Positions 11,094 to 22,300 of a DNA stretch of 64,000 bases are shown here, in pieces. The stretch is from Mauremys mutica. Lineage: Eukaryota > Chordata > Testudines > Geoemydidae. A program made the position numbers and the translations under genes. Each line of letters opens with the position of its first letter. Within the stretch, counting starts at the first letter, position 1. The stretch lies in assembly GCF_020497125.1 (NCBI RefSeq), contig NC_059076.1:14003951-14067950 (forward strand), read 5' to 3'. The notes under the pieces were generated by a model. The model was not told where the DNA came from, did not search any database, and worked only from the letters and a program-made list of their open reading frames with translations.

Positions 11094-11284
11094 TGTTGTG
11101 TATTTGGTTGTCATGGGTTTTGTTACTATGGCAACTGAGTTAGACTATTAAGGGATAGCTCAGCTGGTTTCAACCGGCGGAGTGAGCTCTCTGTTTCTGT
11201 AAATAAAATGGAGGTTTTGGTTAGCTGTCTGCTCTCTGGCCTCAAGTGATTGCTTCCTACACCGGCTGCCCCAAGGATATAACA
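11094..11284 (+). repeat. 3' LTR of the Ty3/Gypsy element
   Basis: This 191-bp copy matches the 5' LTR except at 11165 and 11179. AATAAA is at 11202-11207. It is followed directly by the target duplication ggctt. Confidence 0.96.
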
Positions 11285-13136
11285 GGCTTAGATCTGAATA
11301 TGGTCTTGGAGCTTCTCTGGCCTGTCTGTCTGTCTTGTGTAGGATCTCCCATTGCATGGTTAACTCTGGAAAACATTCCCTTCAGAACAAGTTCCGTGGG
11401 CATATGGCATGGTTTTTTCTGCCCTGTTATTTATCTGCGTGAGAATAGGATCTCTGGTTTTGATGAGTTAATATTTCTGTATTCATTCTCCACCTGAGAT
11501 CATGTAATACTCAGTTTGTGACATCATACTTCTCTGCTCAATTGTGGTAACTGAGGAGCATGTGACTGAAAGCGAGAATAAGCAGCAGGAGGGGAGAGAG
11601 AGGATTCAGAGGCCAGGCTATGAAAATAGTTTGGCTTTATGATCTGATTTTTTATTTTGTTGACTCAAAAGTAAGGTTTAATAAAATGAATATTTGTTTG
11701 TGCCGCTCTGACCTTTGCTTCCTCTTTCCTTGTTAGCAGCACTCCAAACCGTAGGGATGTGCAGCTCCTCTCCAAGAAGCAGCTAGCCATGGCCTCCCCA
11801 AATCACTATCGCCAACTGGGGCACAGTGTCATCTTGTGAATACCAGGTGTATCTAAACACAAGTGTGGCGGCAAGATGCAGGGGTTGAAAGGTCAGTGGG
11901 TGAGGGCGGAAGAAATCTCTGTGCAGTGTTGATAGGCGGCCCACTGCTCCCTGATAAAAGTTCATTCCTGGCAGGGAATGCATCCCACTTCTCACACAGA
12001 GTCCAGTGGGTTACCGAGGGATGAATCCTTTTGATAGGTGACAATCAATATGAGTATGGGTGGCCGTCAAGTGCTTCCTAGAAGTTAAGGGCTTTTACTG
12101 TGTTGTGTACTGCATTTTCAGGGCTTAGCAAGTGTAAATGCTTAACTCAGGGTCACGGAACTCAACACCATGTGGCCAGCTGACCTGAGATGTAGACTTG
12201 AGGTGACAAGCACCAAGCATGCATCTAGCTGTGAGGGTCCCTGTCCCTTTCCGACAAGGTTTCACTGTGGTTCCATCACTGCCCAAGCCACGACTGTCCC
12301 TGGAAATACTGTTTCCACCAGCAGTAAATCTTGGTCACGTCAGCTCTTCCCGTGATGAAAACCGAATAAATTGGTGCCGCAGACGGATATGCTGGCATCC
12401 CATTATGGGCTCTTCAGAAGCGGGATTGTGCTTTGAGCCCTCTGCAAAGAGGATAGTAGATGATGATGTAACTTTATGCAAAACCACATCTTGGCACAGC
12501 AACTTCCCTTTTAGTGAGTGTCTAAATTAAATGATGCTCTTTGCCCGAGCTGAAATCTGCACATTTTATAGCGCTTGTGCTGTGCTCGGTTGACTTTTCA
12601 CCCTGTATTCTTCCAGGCATTGTGCCATCGCCCCAGTACGTTTATGATTGATTTTATGCAGAGAAAATGGGCAACTTTTCAGCATCAGGCTTAAAAGTAG
12701 GTTCACTTTGTAATGCTAAGTGGTGTGAGGTGCTGCTCCGAGCGGTGTGTATTTAGGATAATGTTGTGCCTCTTTGTTGAAAATAAGGCTTTCATGCTAT
12801 TTTGTTCTCATCACAATTGACTTCATTGAGGTACTATGTTAAACTGAGCTCGTCTTTCCTTCCAATGCTCTGCTCTACCTTCGTTACGCTGGGAATCAAC
12901 TTTGACTCCTACATCTACTCCCTTCATGCCTAGGCTGTGGTCATGCTAGATCCTGTGCCTTTTTCCTTCATCATGTTTCTAAAGTCTATCCCGATCTCCC
13001 CATTAAAGTATTGCGTTCTCTTCTCGCTCAGGTCAAAATCTTCTGGCTATTGTGCTCATGTTAATCAGGAGTCACTCCATTTTAATGTGGTATCAAACTG
13101 ATGTGAGATCAGGATCAAATCCTCCATCTTTTTCTG
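11285..13136. other. Non-coding, unassigned
   Basis: Unique-looking sequence to the right of the retrotransposon. The longest frame (12219-12530, 103 codons) has no recognisable domain. Confidence 0.5.
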
Positions 13137-13163
13137 TAAAAGCGGCAAAGAGTTCTGTGGCAC

Positions 13164-13433
13164 GTGAGCTGATTTTCAGTGGCACTCACACTGCCCAGGT
13201 CCTGGCCACCAGTCCAGGGGACTCTGCATTTTAATTTAATTTTAAATGAAGCTTCTTAAACATTTTAAAAGCCTTATTTACTTTACATACAACAATAGTT
13301 TAGTTATATATTATAGACTTAGAGAAAGAGACCTTCTAAAAACGTTAAAATGTATTACTGGCACGCGAAACCTTAAATTAGAGTGAATAAATGAAGACTC
13401 GGCACAGCACTTCTGAAAGGTTGCCGACCCCTG
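13164..13433 (-). mobile_element. hAT-like element nested inside another repeat
   Basis: The right end is ggttgccgacccctg. The interior (agcttcttaaacattttaaa, ttatatattatagactt, ggcacgcgaaaccttaaatt) matches a reptile hAT-type family I recognise. The left end is truncated at gtgagctgattttcag. It splits the dispersed repeat whose halves are 13137-13163 and 13434-13487. Confidence 0.65.
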
Positions 13434-14112
13434 TTATAGACTAACAAACATATTGGAGCATGTGCTTTCATGGGTGTATATGATTCTGTGTCTCACCTTG
13501 GACTGTGTTTTGATTCTATTGGGTTTTACACACTTGGTTCTCACAACCTGGCATCCCCCTGCCCCCTTGTCTCCATCCCCCACTTCCCCCTGTTGCTCCC
13601 ATGAACCTTGTCTGTCCATCTCCTTCCACTTTCTCACAGTTCCATTGCGCCTACCTCTCCAAGAGCAGTACAACGCAGCCATCCTGAGCTCCTTCAGAAC
13701 CGGAGCCCACAGAGGTCACCAGCTAATGTGAGCAGTAGAATGATCTGGCATAAAATGGAGGACAAGGCTATATCTGAATGAATGGGTTTGGGGACCATGC
13801 ATACTTTGAGCGCTACCTGAATGCTGAACCTGGCTGCCCTACAGCTTCTTTACAACAAGGTCTCTTTCCTCCTCAACCTTGTTTTTTGCTTTGTGCAGCT
13901 ACTTGGCCACTCAGCTGGTCTTGTCCGATTTTCCATTAAAAAGGCAAAGTGTATTGGTGAGATATTCTTAGCCGTAGGAGTAGCCTTTACATACAAGCTT
14001 TGCTGGGTGGGAAAGAATGACATGGCCCCATCTGAGGAATGATTCCTTCCTATTATGCCCCCCTTGTTATCCTCTTCTGGGGGGTGGAGCAAGCAGCATT
14101 TGTCCCTCTGCT

Positions 14113-14148
14113 TCCCTGCCTCAGTTTCCCCATCTGGAAATAACGTTC
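14113..14148 (+). mobile_element. Short MIR-like fragment
   Basis: Only tgcctcagtttccccatctg and a few flanking bases match the MIR 3' region. Confidence 0.4.
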
Positions 14149-15308
14149 GCACTCAGCACAGCAGCTGAAACCCAGTGGAGCTTGAAGTTATAGTGATGAT
14201 ACTGCAGTGGCGCACTAGTTATGAAAGAGAAAACCCACCCAAGGATTGGAGATGTTGGTAACATCCTATTTATTTAATGGCTCTGTTCTATTTTTCCTTA
14301 CGGGTGGCACAGTGTTACAGGCTACCTTGTTTGGAAGGGAAAATAACATTCTGAGGAAACCGAATACAGAAACTAATGGGAAGCAGGGGCCGTGCTCTGG
14401 TCCTTTCTGTGTTGTATTATCTACTTTGTGTGCAGGCTGGGTTACTAAATTAAGAGTGTAATTTGAACTGCTGATGTCCCTTCATGAATTTTTACCTCCT
14501 ACATTGCAAGTAACACTTAAAGTTCAAATTCAAAGATTGTTTTTTCTATTTGTTCACTCTGCAGTTTACAGGACTCGGTATAACTGGTTCCACTGGTTCT
14601 TCTGTGTTACTGGTAGCCAGTTTCTCTTTTTGGTTTGCATCATTCACAAAGCAACAATGGGGAGACAAATGTGATTTATAAAAGCGCACAGCTTTTGGCA
14701 GGGGGTCTCAGGGGTCAATGTATAACTTGAAACTTTTTAACCAGCTCTTTCAAAAAAACTGACCAGAATTCAGCCTGTTTTGACTGACTGGGGCTAGGTG
14801 TAGATAAATTTAGCTCCTTCTTCGAGGTGTGGATCAAGTCTCCTCCTTGGCACATGCTACTTGTAGCGGCTTCTCCCCTCTCCTTGCACGAGTTGGGTCC
14901 TGGGTTCATTCTTGTGATGCTTAAGGTGGCTTCCTCGCTGTGCCCAGACACGAGGGGTGCTGTCCCTTGGGGAAATGGATAATGCTGCCACTGCTGGCAA
15001 GGAGTATAAAACCCAGAGCACCAGAAACAAAGTACATCAGCACAACCCCCTGCGAAGACATGATGCACCAAGCAAAGGGTGAGGGTTACTGAATAAGTAC
15101 TAAACATTAACTCAACCAGTTCCCCATCTCCCACCCTTCACAGCTTATCCAGCCCCTCGTTGTCTCCCTGGCACCTTCCCAGGCAGATGGTATGCTGAGG
15201 ATGAGACCAGAGACGAGTGCTGCGGTATTGTGGACTTTGGCTGATTTAAGCAAAAAGGGCCTTCTTACAGTGTCTTCTCCTGGGTCCTCTTCTTGGTTGC
15301 TGGCCTGA

Positions 15309-15405
15309 AGTTCTGAGCCGGTTTCAGAGGGGCAACTGTGTTAATCTGTATCAGCAAAAACAACAAGGAGTCCTGGTGGCACCTTAGAGACTAACACATT
15401 TATGT
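15309..15405 (+). repeat. Dispersed repeat copy
   Basis: ggtttcagaggggcaactgt, gttaatctgtatcagcaaaa and ggtggcaccttagagactaa: same family as 19066. Confidence 0.6.
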
Positions 15406-15881
15406 GGGCTAAAACCAGGCTGGTCCAGCTCTGTAGGTCTGGAACTTCCTGACCCATGTACCAGATCCCTCAGCAGCTCAGACTCCCTTTATGGGGAGTG
15501 GGAGTGAATGTGAATCCGACACTCCCGGAGCCGCCCAGCTTCTCTCTTTCATGCCCAAGCTCAGAACTGAAACGAGTCTGTGTCTCTGAGTCCACAGAGG
15601 GCTGAGCAGCCCTGGCTCTTTGTCGGCCCAGCAAACTCTATGCAGAAGCTTCCCTATGGATCTCCGCAGGAGATCCCAGTCCATTCTGGCACTACCCCTG
15701 ACCCCAAGCACAGGAGATGGTATCCAAGGGCTCTCGTACTCCCTAGGGCAGGACCCCTTAGCGGCTCAGTGCAGACTTCCAGGAGCTGGAGACTTCCAGT
15801 AATTGGACACGGGTGCTGCCTCGTTTCCTGGGAGACGGGATTAGGGATGTGAAGGGATCAGCAGGCTGGAAACGGAACATC

Positions 15882-16260
15882 TGTACTAGCTAAGATAAGG
15901 GGGAGGGGACCTCCAGGGAACCATTTACAAGGGACAAGATAGCAATGAACCAAACAAGCCTGACTATAAAGAGTAAGCTGGGCATGGACAGAGGACTGGT
16001 GCCTACAAAGTGCTTCCAAGCCAATCCCAAAATGTGTGATACAATGTACTGTAAATGTATCCTTGTATATAAAAGAAGGAGTTTACCATGTAATGTTGGA
16101 TGTGCGGTTTCCCCTATGCCCCACCACCCTCCCTTGGTTGAGTCTCTGACCAGCCTGGCGTAGCTTTGCAGTGTGCCAAATAAAGGAGCCTGAGTAATGA
16201 GACTGGAGTCAGATGGAATGATTGGGGAGCCAAGTGGAAGAGGTCTAGGGGGAACCCCCA
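15882..16260 (+). mobile_element. Solo LTR-like sequence
   Basis: Starts tgtactagctaag. It has tgtatataaaagaagg (TATA-like, about 16063-16078) and, about 110 bp on, aataaaggagcctgag (16180-16195), an arrangement typical of an LTR. It ends near ggggaaccccca. No internal region adjoins it. Confidence 0.5.
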
Positions 16261-16534
16261 CATTAGCAAACTCCAGTGGGCGTTACGTAAGCACTTCAGC
16301 ATGTGTTTGTGTCCATTGCTGAACAAGGCTAGATGTCAGCATGTGCTTAAGTGCTTTGCAGAATTAACAAGACTCAAAAAGCTCTTTCTTCTGCTCCTTG
16401 CACATGAGTCCCTTGTTTGTTTGTTTGTGGACTGAGACCTCGTGTGTGACATTTCATCCAGAAGGAAACATTCCAGTATACATGGTACAAATTAGAAGTT
16501 TCTAATGTGAATTCCAGCACATCTCTTTATAGCA

Positions 16535-16657
16535 TAGGGTGACCAGATGTCCTGATTTTATAGGGACAGGCCCAATTTTTTGGTCTTTTTCTTATATAGG
16601 CTCCTATTATCCCTCACCTCCTTCCCACTTTTTCACATTTGCTGCCTGGTCACCCTA
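16535..16657. mobile_element. hAT-like MITE, 123 bp
   Basis: Terminal inverted repeats TAGGGTGACCAG and CTGxTCACCCTA-type (tgcctggtcaccc ta). Flanked by a perfect 8-bp duplication ttatagca (16527-16534 and 16658-16665). TAGGG fits the hAT terminal consensus YARNG. Same family as 60507-60628. Confidence 0.88.
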
Positions 16658-16671
16658 TTATAGCATAACTA

Positions 16672-16740
16672 GATTAATAGATTTTTAAGCCAGGAAGAGA
16701 CCATTAGATCATGTAGCCTGATCTTGTGTATAACAGTTAC
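16672..16740 (-). mobile_element. CR1 3' tail fragment
   Basis: Antisense CR1 tail: taatagatttttaagccagg, agagaccattagatcatgta, gcctgatctt. Short and diverged. Confidence 0.65.
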
Positions 16741-17362
16741 TCCTGTATTAAGCCAAATAACTTGCATTTGATATAAGCCTAAAGTATAGTAAAACTAATT
16801 AAAATAAAACAGATCTTCAAATTATTGTACAGTGAACCATTTTTAATGGTTGGTTAGCTGTCTTTAGTTACCATAGACCTAAAGATGAAAAGAGATGGAG
16901 AAGGGAGTGAATTATAGGTGGCATGTTTTCATTAGCTGTAGTGAAGATCGAGCACGTATTTCCATTTGGCAAAGATACAAGCAACTGAACAAAGTACCCT
17001 CAAATGTCTACCTGTTTGCTCACGGCCCAGAGTGAATTGTTTCAGAAACCTTAACAAAAATGGTTGAGGCATTTTCAAGAGTGAAGAGGTGTGTGTGTGT
17101 GTGTATGTTTAAGAAGGGGGAGAATATAATTTAGCCATTATAAAATTCACATCTTTTTTTTTTCTTTTTTGGACAACTCTTGTGTTTTAGTGGGATATTG
17201 CTCCAATCTGAAAAGTGGCAGGGACATTAGAATATGAGCCAAAGGGTAGGCACTCATCTTTGGAAATGTTGGCAAAAGTGTCTAGGTCACAGATGGACCC
17301 TTTGGTTTGGAGATGATCTGTTCAGAATTGAACAATAAGGGTTTTTTAAGCATATGCTGTGC

Positions 17363-17439
17363 AGGAACCCTAACCCTAGGGCGGGAAGCCCTACCCATAG
17401 GAACCCTAACCCTAGCTCCAAGTGCCCTACCCTTAGGAA
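17363..17439 (+). repeat. Telomere-like minisatellite, two 36-bp units
   Basis: Two units (17363-17398, 17399-17434) each begin aggaaccctaaccctag and end in a ccctaccc motif, plus a partial third start. The ccctaaccct core resembles the vertebrate telomere repeat, but these are not pure CCCTAA arrays. Confidence 0.8.
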
Positions 17440-17830
17440 CAGGGCCGGCTTTAGGAAGTGCGGTGCCCAATTCGAACAGTTTTGATGGGGCTCCAGCAGG
17501 GAAGACAAAAAAGAAAAAAAACACATAAAAAACCCCCACGTGGGGCTTGTACTCACCGGGCGGTGCTCCGAGTCTTCAGCAGCACTTCGGCGGCGGGTCT
17601 TTCGCTCACTCCAGATCTTCGGTGGCACTGAAGGACCCGCCGCCGAAGTGGCGCCGGAGACCCAGAACAAGCGAAGGACCCATCTCCGAAGTGCTGCCGA
17701 AGACCCGGAGCGCCGCCAGGTGAGTAAAAATAAAAAAGGTGTCTCCAGCCAGGGAAGGGATTCTCACTGGGTGCGGGGCCCTCTTAGGCGCGGGGCCCAA
17801 TTTGGGGGAATTGGCCTAAAGCCGGCTCTG
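17440..17830. mobile_element. hAT-like non-autonomous element, 391 bp
   Basis: Terminal inverted repeats cagggccggctttagg and cctaaagccggctctg pair at 15 of 16 positions. No target duplication is visible. It begins exactly at the end of a telomere-like minisatellite (17363-17439). The GC-rich interior has an A-rich stretch near 17505-17530. Confidence 0.75.
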
Positions 17831-19009
17831 GCTGCGCTTGTCCTCTGTACAATAGTTTAGTTATTGGATCTGCTCAAGAATGCTGTTAAAATTGTGTAGA
17901 ATTTTTTTATCCAGTCTACAATCTGTCAGCTTTCTGTTCACTCTGGCCATGTGTATCGAGGTGGGAAAGTTGAGAGTTTTCACCTTTTCTGCACAGGAAT
18001 GCAGAAGAAATCTGGGAAGAGGGTGCGTATGGAGTGAGGCCAGGCTCTCTGTGACAGGCATCAAAGTGAATACAGACCAGAGGTGTATTTAAATATGTAG
18101 ATCTATATTATGCCCAACAATAGCAGAGCATTTTGGAAGAATCACACTTTCTGTTCCTGTTGACTAGTGGACTGACTCGGCCAAAAACAGCTGTAGTCAG
18201 CAAAGTGTGGACTGCAAGGGTGAGTGCTTTATAATAAGGAAGTAGAATAAACCGAAAGTAATTGGAAAGTATGTGGAACAACTCCCTATTTAGGGACATA
18301 GCATGTTTGTATTACCTTGGGTGTGGCGTGCTCTCTTCCAACCAACATATTTGCTTTGTTTGGGCATAAGCCTACAGAATAAGTGTGGCCTGAGATAAGA
18401 ATGCAGGACCGAGCCCACACTATAATCAAAGGAAAACAGAGATGTTTTGAAGACTAAATGCTGATGCAGAAAGAAATGCAAAAGGGGCATTTCTGTCCTT
18501 TGATCATGTGAAATCTAGTTTGTGATGCTGCTTAGTGTATGTGCAACATGCAGGTGGCGCGTGACCAGGATTCATCACTGAATTTGGTCCACTGGTTGGA
18601 TCGTTCGCTTCCCCAGCTCGGGGCAGGTACTGACGGGGAGTGCGACATGAATGCTGATCCATGCCCCCGTAGTTGTGCTAATTGTGTAGTTTTGTCACTT
18701 AAAACCAAGTCATCAAAGTAATATGGGTTCCATACAGTAGGTGGAAATTTTTTGGTTTCGAATGTCATTAGCTCATGAAATTTGTTTATCCTCTTTCAGA
18801 TTAAGGCTTCCTTCTAGCAGCGATGACCACGTTTGTATAATGTGAGGAAACTGGCACGTTGTCGATGGCATGCTTCAATATTGGGACAGCCATTTTTTTT
18901 AAAAGTACAGAGAACTTATGTTAGTAGAGCAGCTTATTTCCATCTGGGCTTCGTATGAGGTTAGATGGCCTCAGATGCGCAGGATGCTAAAGAACAAGCT
19001 GGCAGAACT

Positions 19010-19065
19010 GCCATAGATTTTAAGGCCAGAAAGCACCATTCTCTAGACTGACCTCCTGCACAAGC
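19010..19065 (-). mobile_element. CR1 3' tail fragment
   Basis: Antisense CR1 tail (catagattttaaggccag, actgacctcctgcac), abutting the dispersed repeat at 19066. Confidence 0.65.
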
Positions 19066-19330
19066 TAGAGGTTTCAGAGTAGCAGCCGTGTTAGTCTGTG
19101 TCTGCAAAAAGAACAGGAGTCCTTGTGGCACCTTAGAGACTAACACATTTATTTGAGCATAAGCTTTCGTGGGCTACAGCCCACTTCATCGGTTGCATAG
19201 AATGCAACACAGAGTAAAAAGATTGCACGCACACGCAAAACATGAAAAGGTGGAAGTAGCCATACCAACTGTAAGAGGTAGTTGGATTTAGGAAAAGGGA
19301 GAGGCCGTAAGGCTCATCTAGACTTTATTT
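19066..19330 (+). repeat. Dispersed turtle repeat, long copy
   Basis: gtttcagagtagcagccgtg, ttagtctgtgtctgcaaaaa, aggagtccttgtggcacctt, gcataagctttcgtgggcta and cccacttcatcggttgcat are followed by ggtggaagtagccatacc. It is a highly repeated turtle sequence related to the unit at 5882. Confidence 0.75.
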
Positions 19331-22300
19331 CAAGAGTTGAATGTTTTCATTTTTCTAAGTCCCGGTAATCTAATTTACTTCTCTGATTGACCTACACTGC
19401 CGCCAAAAAATGTCAAAGCTAATATCGGGCTGAAAAAAGTAATCAAACAAGTATTAGAAGAGCAGTGTGTGAAAGGTCATAATACTTCTCAAGACAGATA
19501 ACTATGAAGTTCAAATGCAGCTAGTTGTATTTTTTTTTCCTGCTCTTTGCTTATCTTACTTAACATTGCAAACCTCTTATATGTTGTGCCAGCAGATGCA
19601 GCCACGGCCACAAATGTCTCCTCGTCCCATCACCTCAGCCCTATCCTTATAAACACAACTCCAATTTGGGGGAGGAGGGGTGTTTGTCATGAAAATTCAG
19701 TGACTTGCAAGATTGATTCCTCATCAAGAAGAGGGTGATTGAGAATACAGGGTGGTCCTGAAGGTTTGGAGTATTTCAGGTGCCACACAACTGCCATTGT
19801 TTCTTTCCCCCTGTATGACATAATTCCAAAAAGCTAAACTTTGAAACTTCAGACTTGATATGTAATGTAGCATTGGCTTTGCGGCTAAGTATTAGAAAGA
19901 AAGAAATATTGGTTGGATAATTGTTAAGCATTTGAAAAATCACTTCTAAGAATTTTTCATGTGGGGGTGTGTGAATGTCTCTCCTAATGAAATGCTGCCT
20001 GCTCTCCCCATGGTGAGGTATTTCACATTGGTCCTGATTGGGATAAATTATTCCAGTGAGACATTAGCTTTGCTCATTCAAATTCCCAAGATGTGAAGGT
20101 CTCAGAGAAATGAGAAATTGCAGATCAGTCAGTCTTTGTCTCATAGAAATTAGAGACTAATGTAGCAAAAATCCCATTTTTTTAAAAATGTTATGCTCCT
20201 ATCTGTTGGCAAGAACTGTCCTGCTGCCACCCAATTAATCTGGCCTTGTGGTCAACTCTCTTCAGGCAAATGGGATCAGTGGTTGGAATTCTTCCTCCAG
20301 TCAGTGAGTTGAGAACTTCCAAGTATTTAATGAAAACTACGTAGCATGAGAAACAGGATATATAATTAAAAACAATGGGGTTGTAATACAGTGGTATACA
20401 AAACAGCCTCTGCCCACAAGAACATCCTTTTTGGCAGTTGCTATCCATATAGCAATCCCCCGCCCCACACACACACTCTTTTCTCAGGGTGGGCTCTTAA
20501 AATCTGGCCGAGGCCAGTCACTGCAGTCCCCGAATGTGGGTATTTTGTAGCTAGCTTGCCACATCCATTGCGGCAGGATCCTTAACTTACTTATTTCCCA
20601 ACTTCTTTAATGGTGCAACCTTAATGTTGCACTTTAACATTCGTGTAGGCTGACAGTTTCAAAACTGCCTAGGAAATTGAGGTGCACAACTTCCATGAGT
20701 TTCAATGGAAACTGTCTAAATTCAATTTGTTTCTAAATCCTCTGTGTGGCTTTGCAAATCTCAGCCATTAAGTCTAAGGCTTCTGCTTTTGTTGCACAGA
20801 TAGTCCCAGTAACTTCAGCAGAACTATCTGCCCGAGTTAGACTATGCACTTGAGAGAAGTCGCAGGACAGTGCTAGTTAGATGTTCTGCTAAGTTCTCAA
20901 AGGACCCTGCGCAGGCAGAAGAACAAGTTATTTTAGTTTGTGTGTCTACAGAGTTTATACTGCACCCTAAGGGAAAGGCAGGGGGCCAGAATGTGGGGGG
21001 AGAGGGAAAGAGAAGCGGGTGGTAACATGCTACCAACCAGGGTTTCCGCATGCTGGCTCCTCTGTAGGATCGGGGTAAAAGCAAAATTCTTGGCTATAGC
21101 TGGGGTATGCTAGAGTGTGTGGTGCAGATGGGGTCAAAGTGGATCTCTGCATCATGTGGGGTGTGGCTGTGGACCCATATCAAGGGGATCAGTAGTACAC
21201 GGGGGTCTCCAGTCTGCGGACCACATGTGAGTGGTAAAATACCAGATATCGTAGACTCTGGCCTACAGCCAGAGTTAATGGGGACAAATTCATTGTCTTG
21301 TATAAGGTTGATGCTCACTGACCAGGATGCAGTGTGGGTGAGGCAGGCTTAACGAGGAGAGGATCGGCTAAATGAAAAGAAGGGAAAGGGGAGAGGGGCA
21401 TTGAATGGAAGGGGGTGTGGGGGCGAGGCAGAGGAGAAGAGGGGAAAATGGTCGGGGTGGAGTGAAACTGAGATCAAGACTGAGGGAGGGAGAGGGTTGG
21501 AGCAAACAGCCAATCAGCACAAGGCAGAGAGAGTCTCTGAATGTCCTGGCTGCTTCTGCAGCGTCTCTGGCTGGTTCCTCAGTGCAGTCCCCCCCGGCCC
21601 CCAGTGCCACACGGTCATCGCCATGTGAACATATTTGTTTCAATAGGTCAGAACAGCTTTTCCAAAGTCACTGCTTGATGTGCTGAGTCACCCGAGCAAA
21701 GTCTGGTTGGGTAACGTGCAGGAGTTGCTACCATAGCAGGAAAAGAGCTGATTATTTCATAAGGTGCATCACATGTGCTGGCGGCATCTGTGATAAGATC
21801 ATATGATCTTAATTGTGTTTAGATCCGTCTTCCTGTCTCAGGTTTGACACTTTTCAGCCTCAGAGATAAACACTGACTTTGATCAGCAGAGTGCAGTGAC
21901 TCTGACCTATTTTCTCCCCCTGTCGTGAAACAGAGCTGTCGCTTGCAGATCAGAATTCAGGGGCAGCCCAAGGATCGTGCACTAATGTTTCTTGCAGACT
22001 TTGAAATGACTGGGACAGAAAGGAGCCTGAAAGCTCAGCCACACAGGGGAAGCCGTAGCTTTTGCGTCCTCTTACCAGTGTTGTAAGCTCCTTACAGTGG
22101 GGATTGATGTTGTCTCTTCACCAGCGTAGGAGAATTAGTGGGTTCTAGTCCAGCTTGGTCACTAATCCTGACCTTGATCAAGTCAACTCCACCTTCTTAG
22201 GATCCATTTGCCCCCTGTAACATGGACTTGATTCTGCCACCCTTACTCAAGTCGAGTCGCACCTTACTTCCCAAGTAGCCCCGCTAGATCCAGTAGGACT

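Larger units (their letters stand above)
6670..11284 (+). mobile_element. Full-length Ty3/Gypsy-type LTR retrotransposon
   Basis: The 4615-bp element is bounded by 191-bp direct LTRs beginning TG and ending CA, and is flanked by the perfect 5-bp duplication GGCTT (6665-6669 and 11285-11289). The order is 5' LTR, primer binding site, gag with two CCHC zinc knuckles, protease, reverse transcriptase, RNase H, integrase, polypurine tract, 3' LTR. Integrase after RNase H is the Ty3/Gypsy order. Two zinc knuckles and a tRNA-Ser primer site suggest the Mag/SURL-like branch, which is inference. There is no envelope gene. The two LTRs differ at two positions only, so the insertion is recent. Two single-base frame changes (near 8752-8757 and 10616-10618) interrupt the polyprotein. 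Confidence 0.96.

Noticed and set aside
14715..15134. 139-codon minus-strand frame
   Set aside because: No motif or homology recognised, no start or splice signals, and it sits next to repeat fragments.
17363..17439. True interstitial telomere array
   Set aside because: Only two 36-bp units with scattered ccctaaccct cores, not tandem CCCTAA hexamers.
21354..21500. Long polypurine tract that might form triplex DNA
   Set aside because: Interrupted by pyrimidines too often to form one long mirror repeat. Probably only biased composition.
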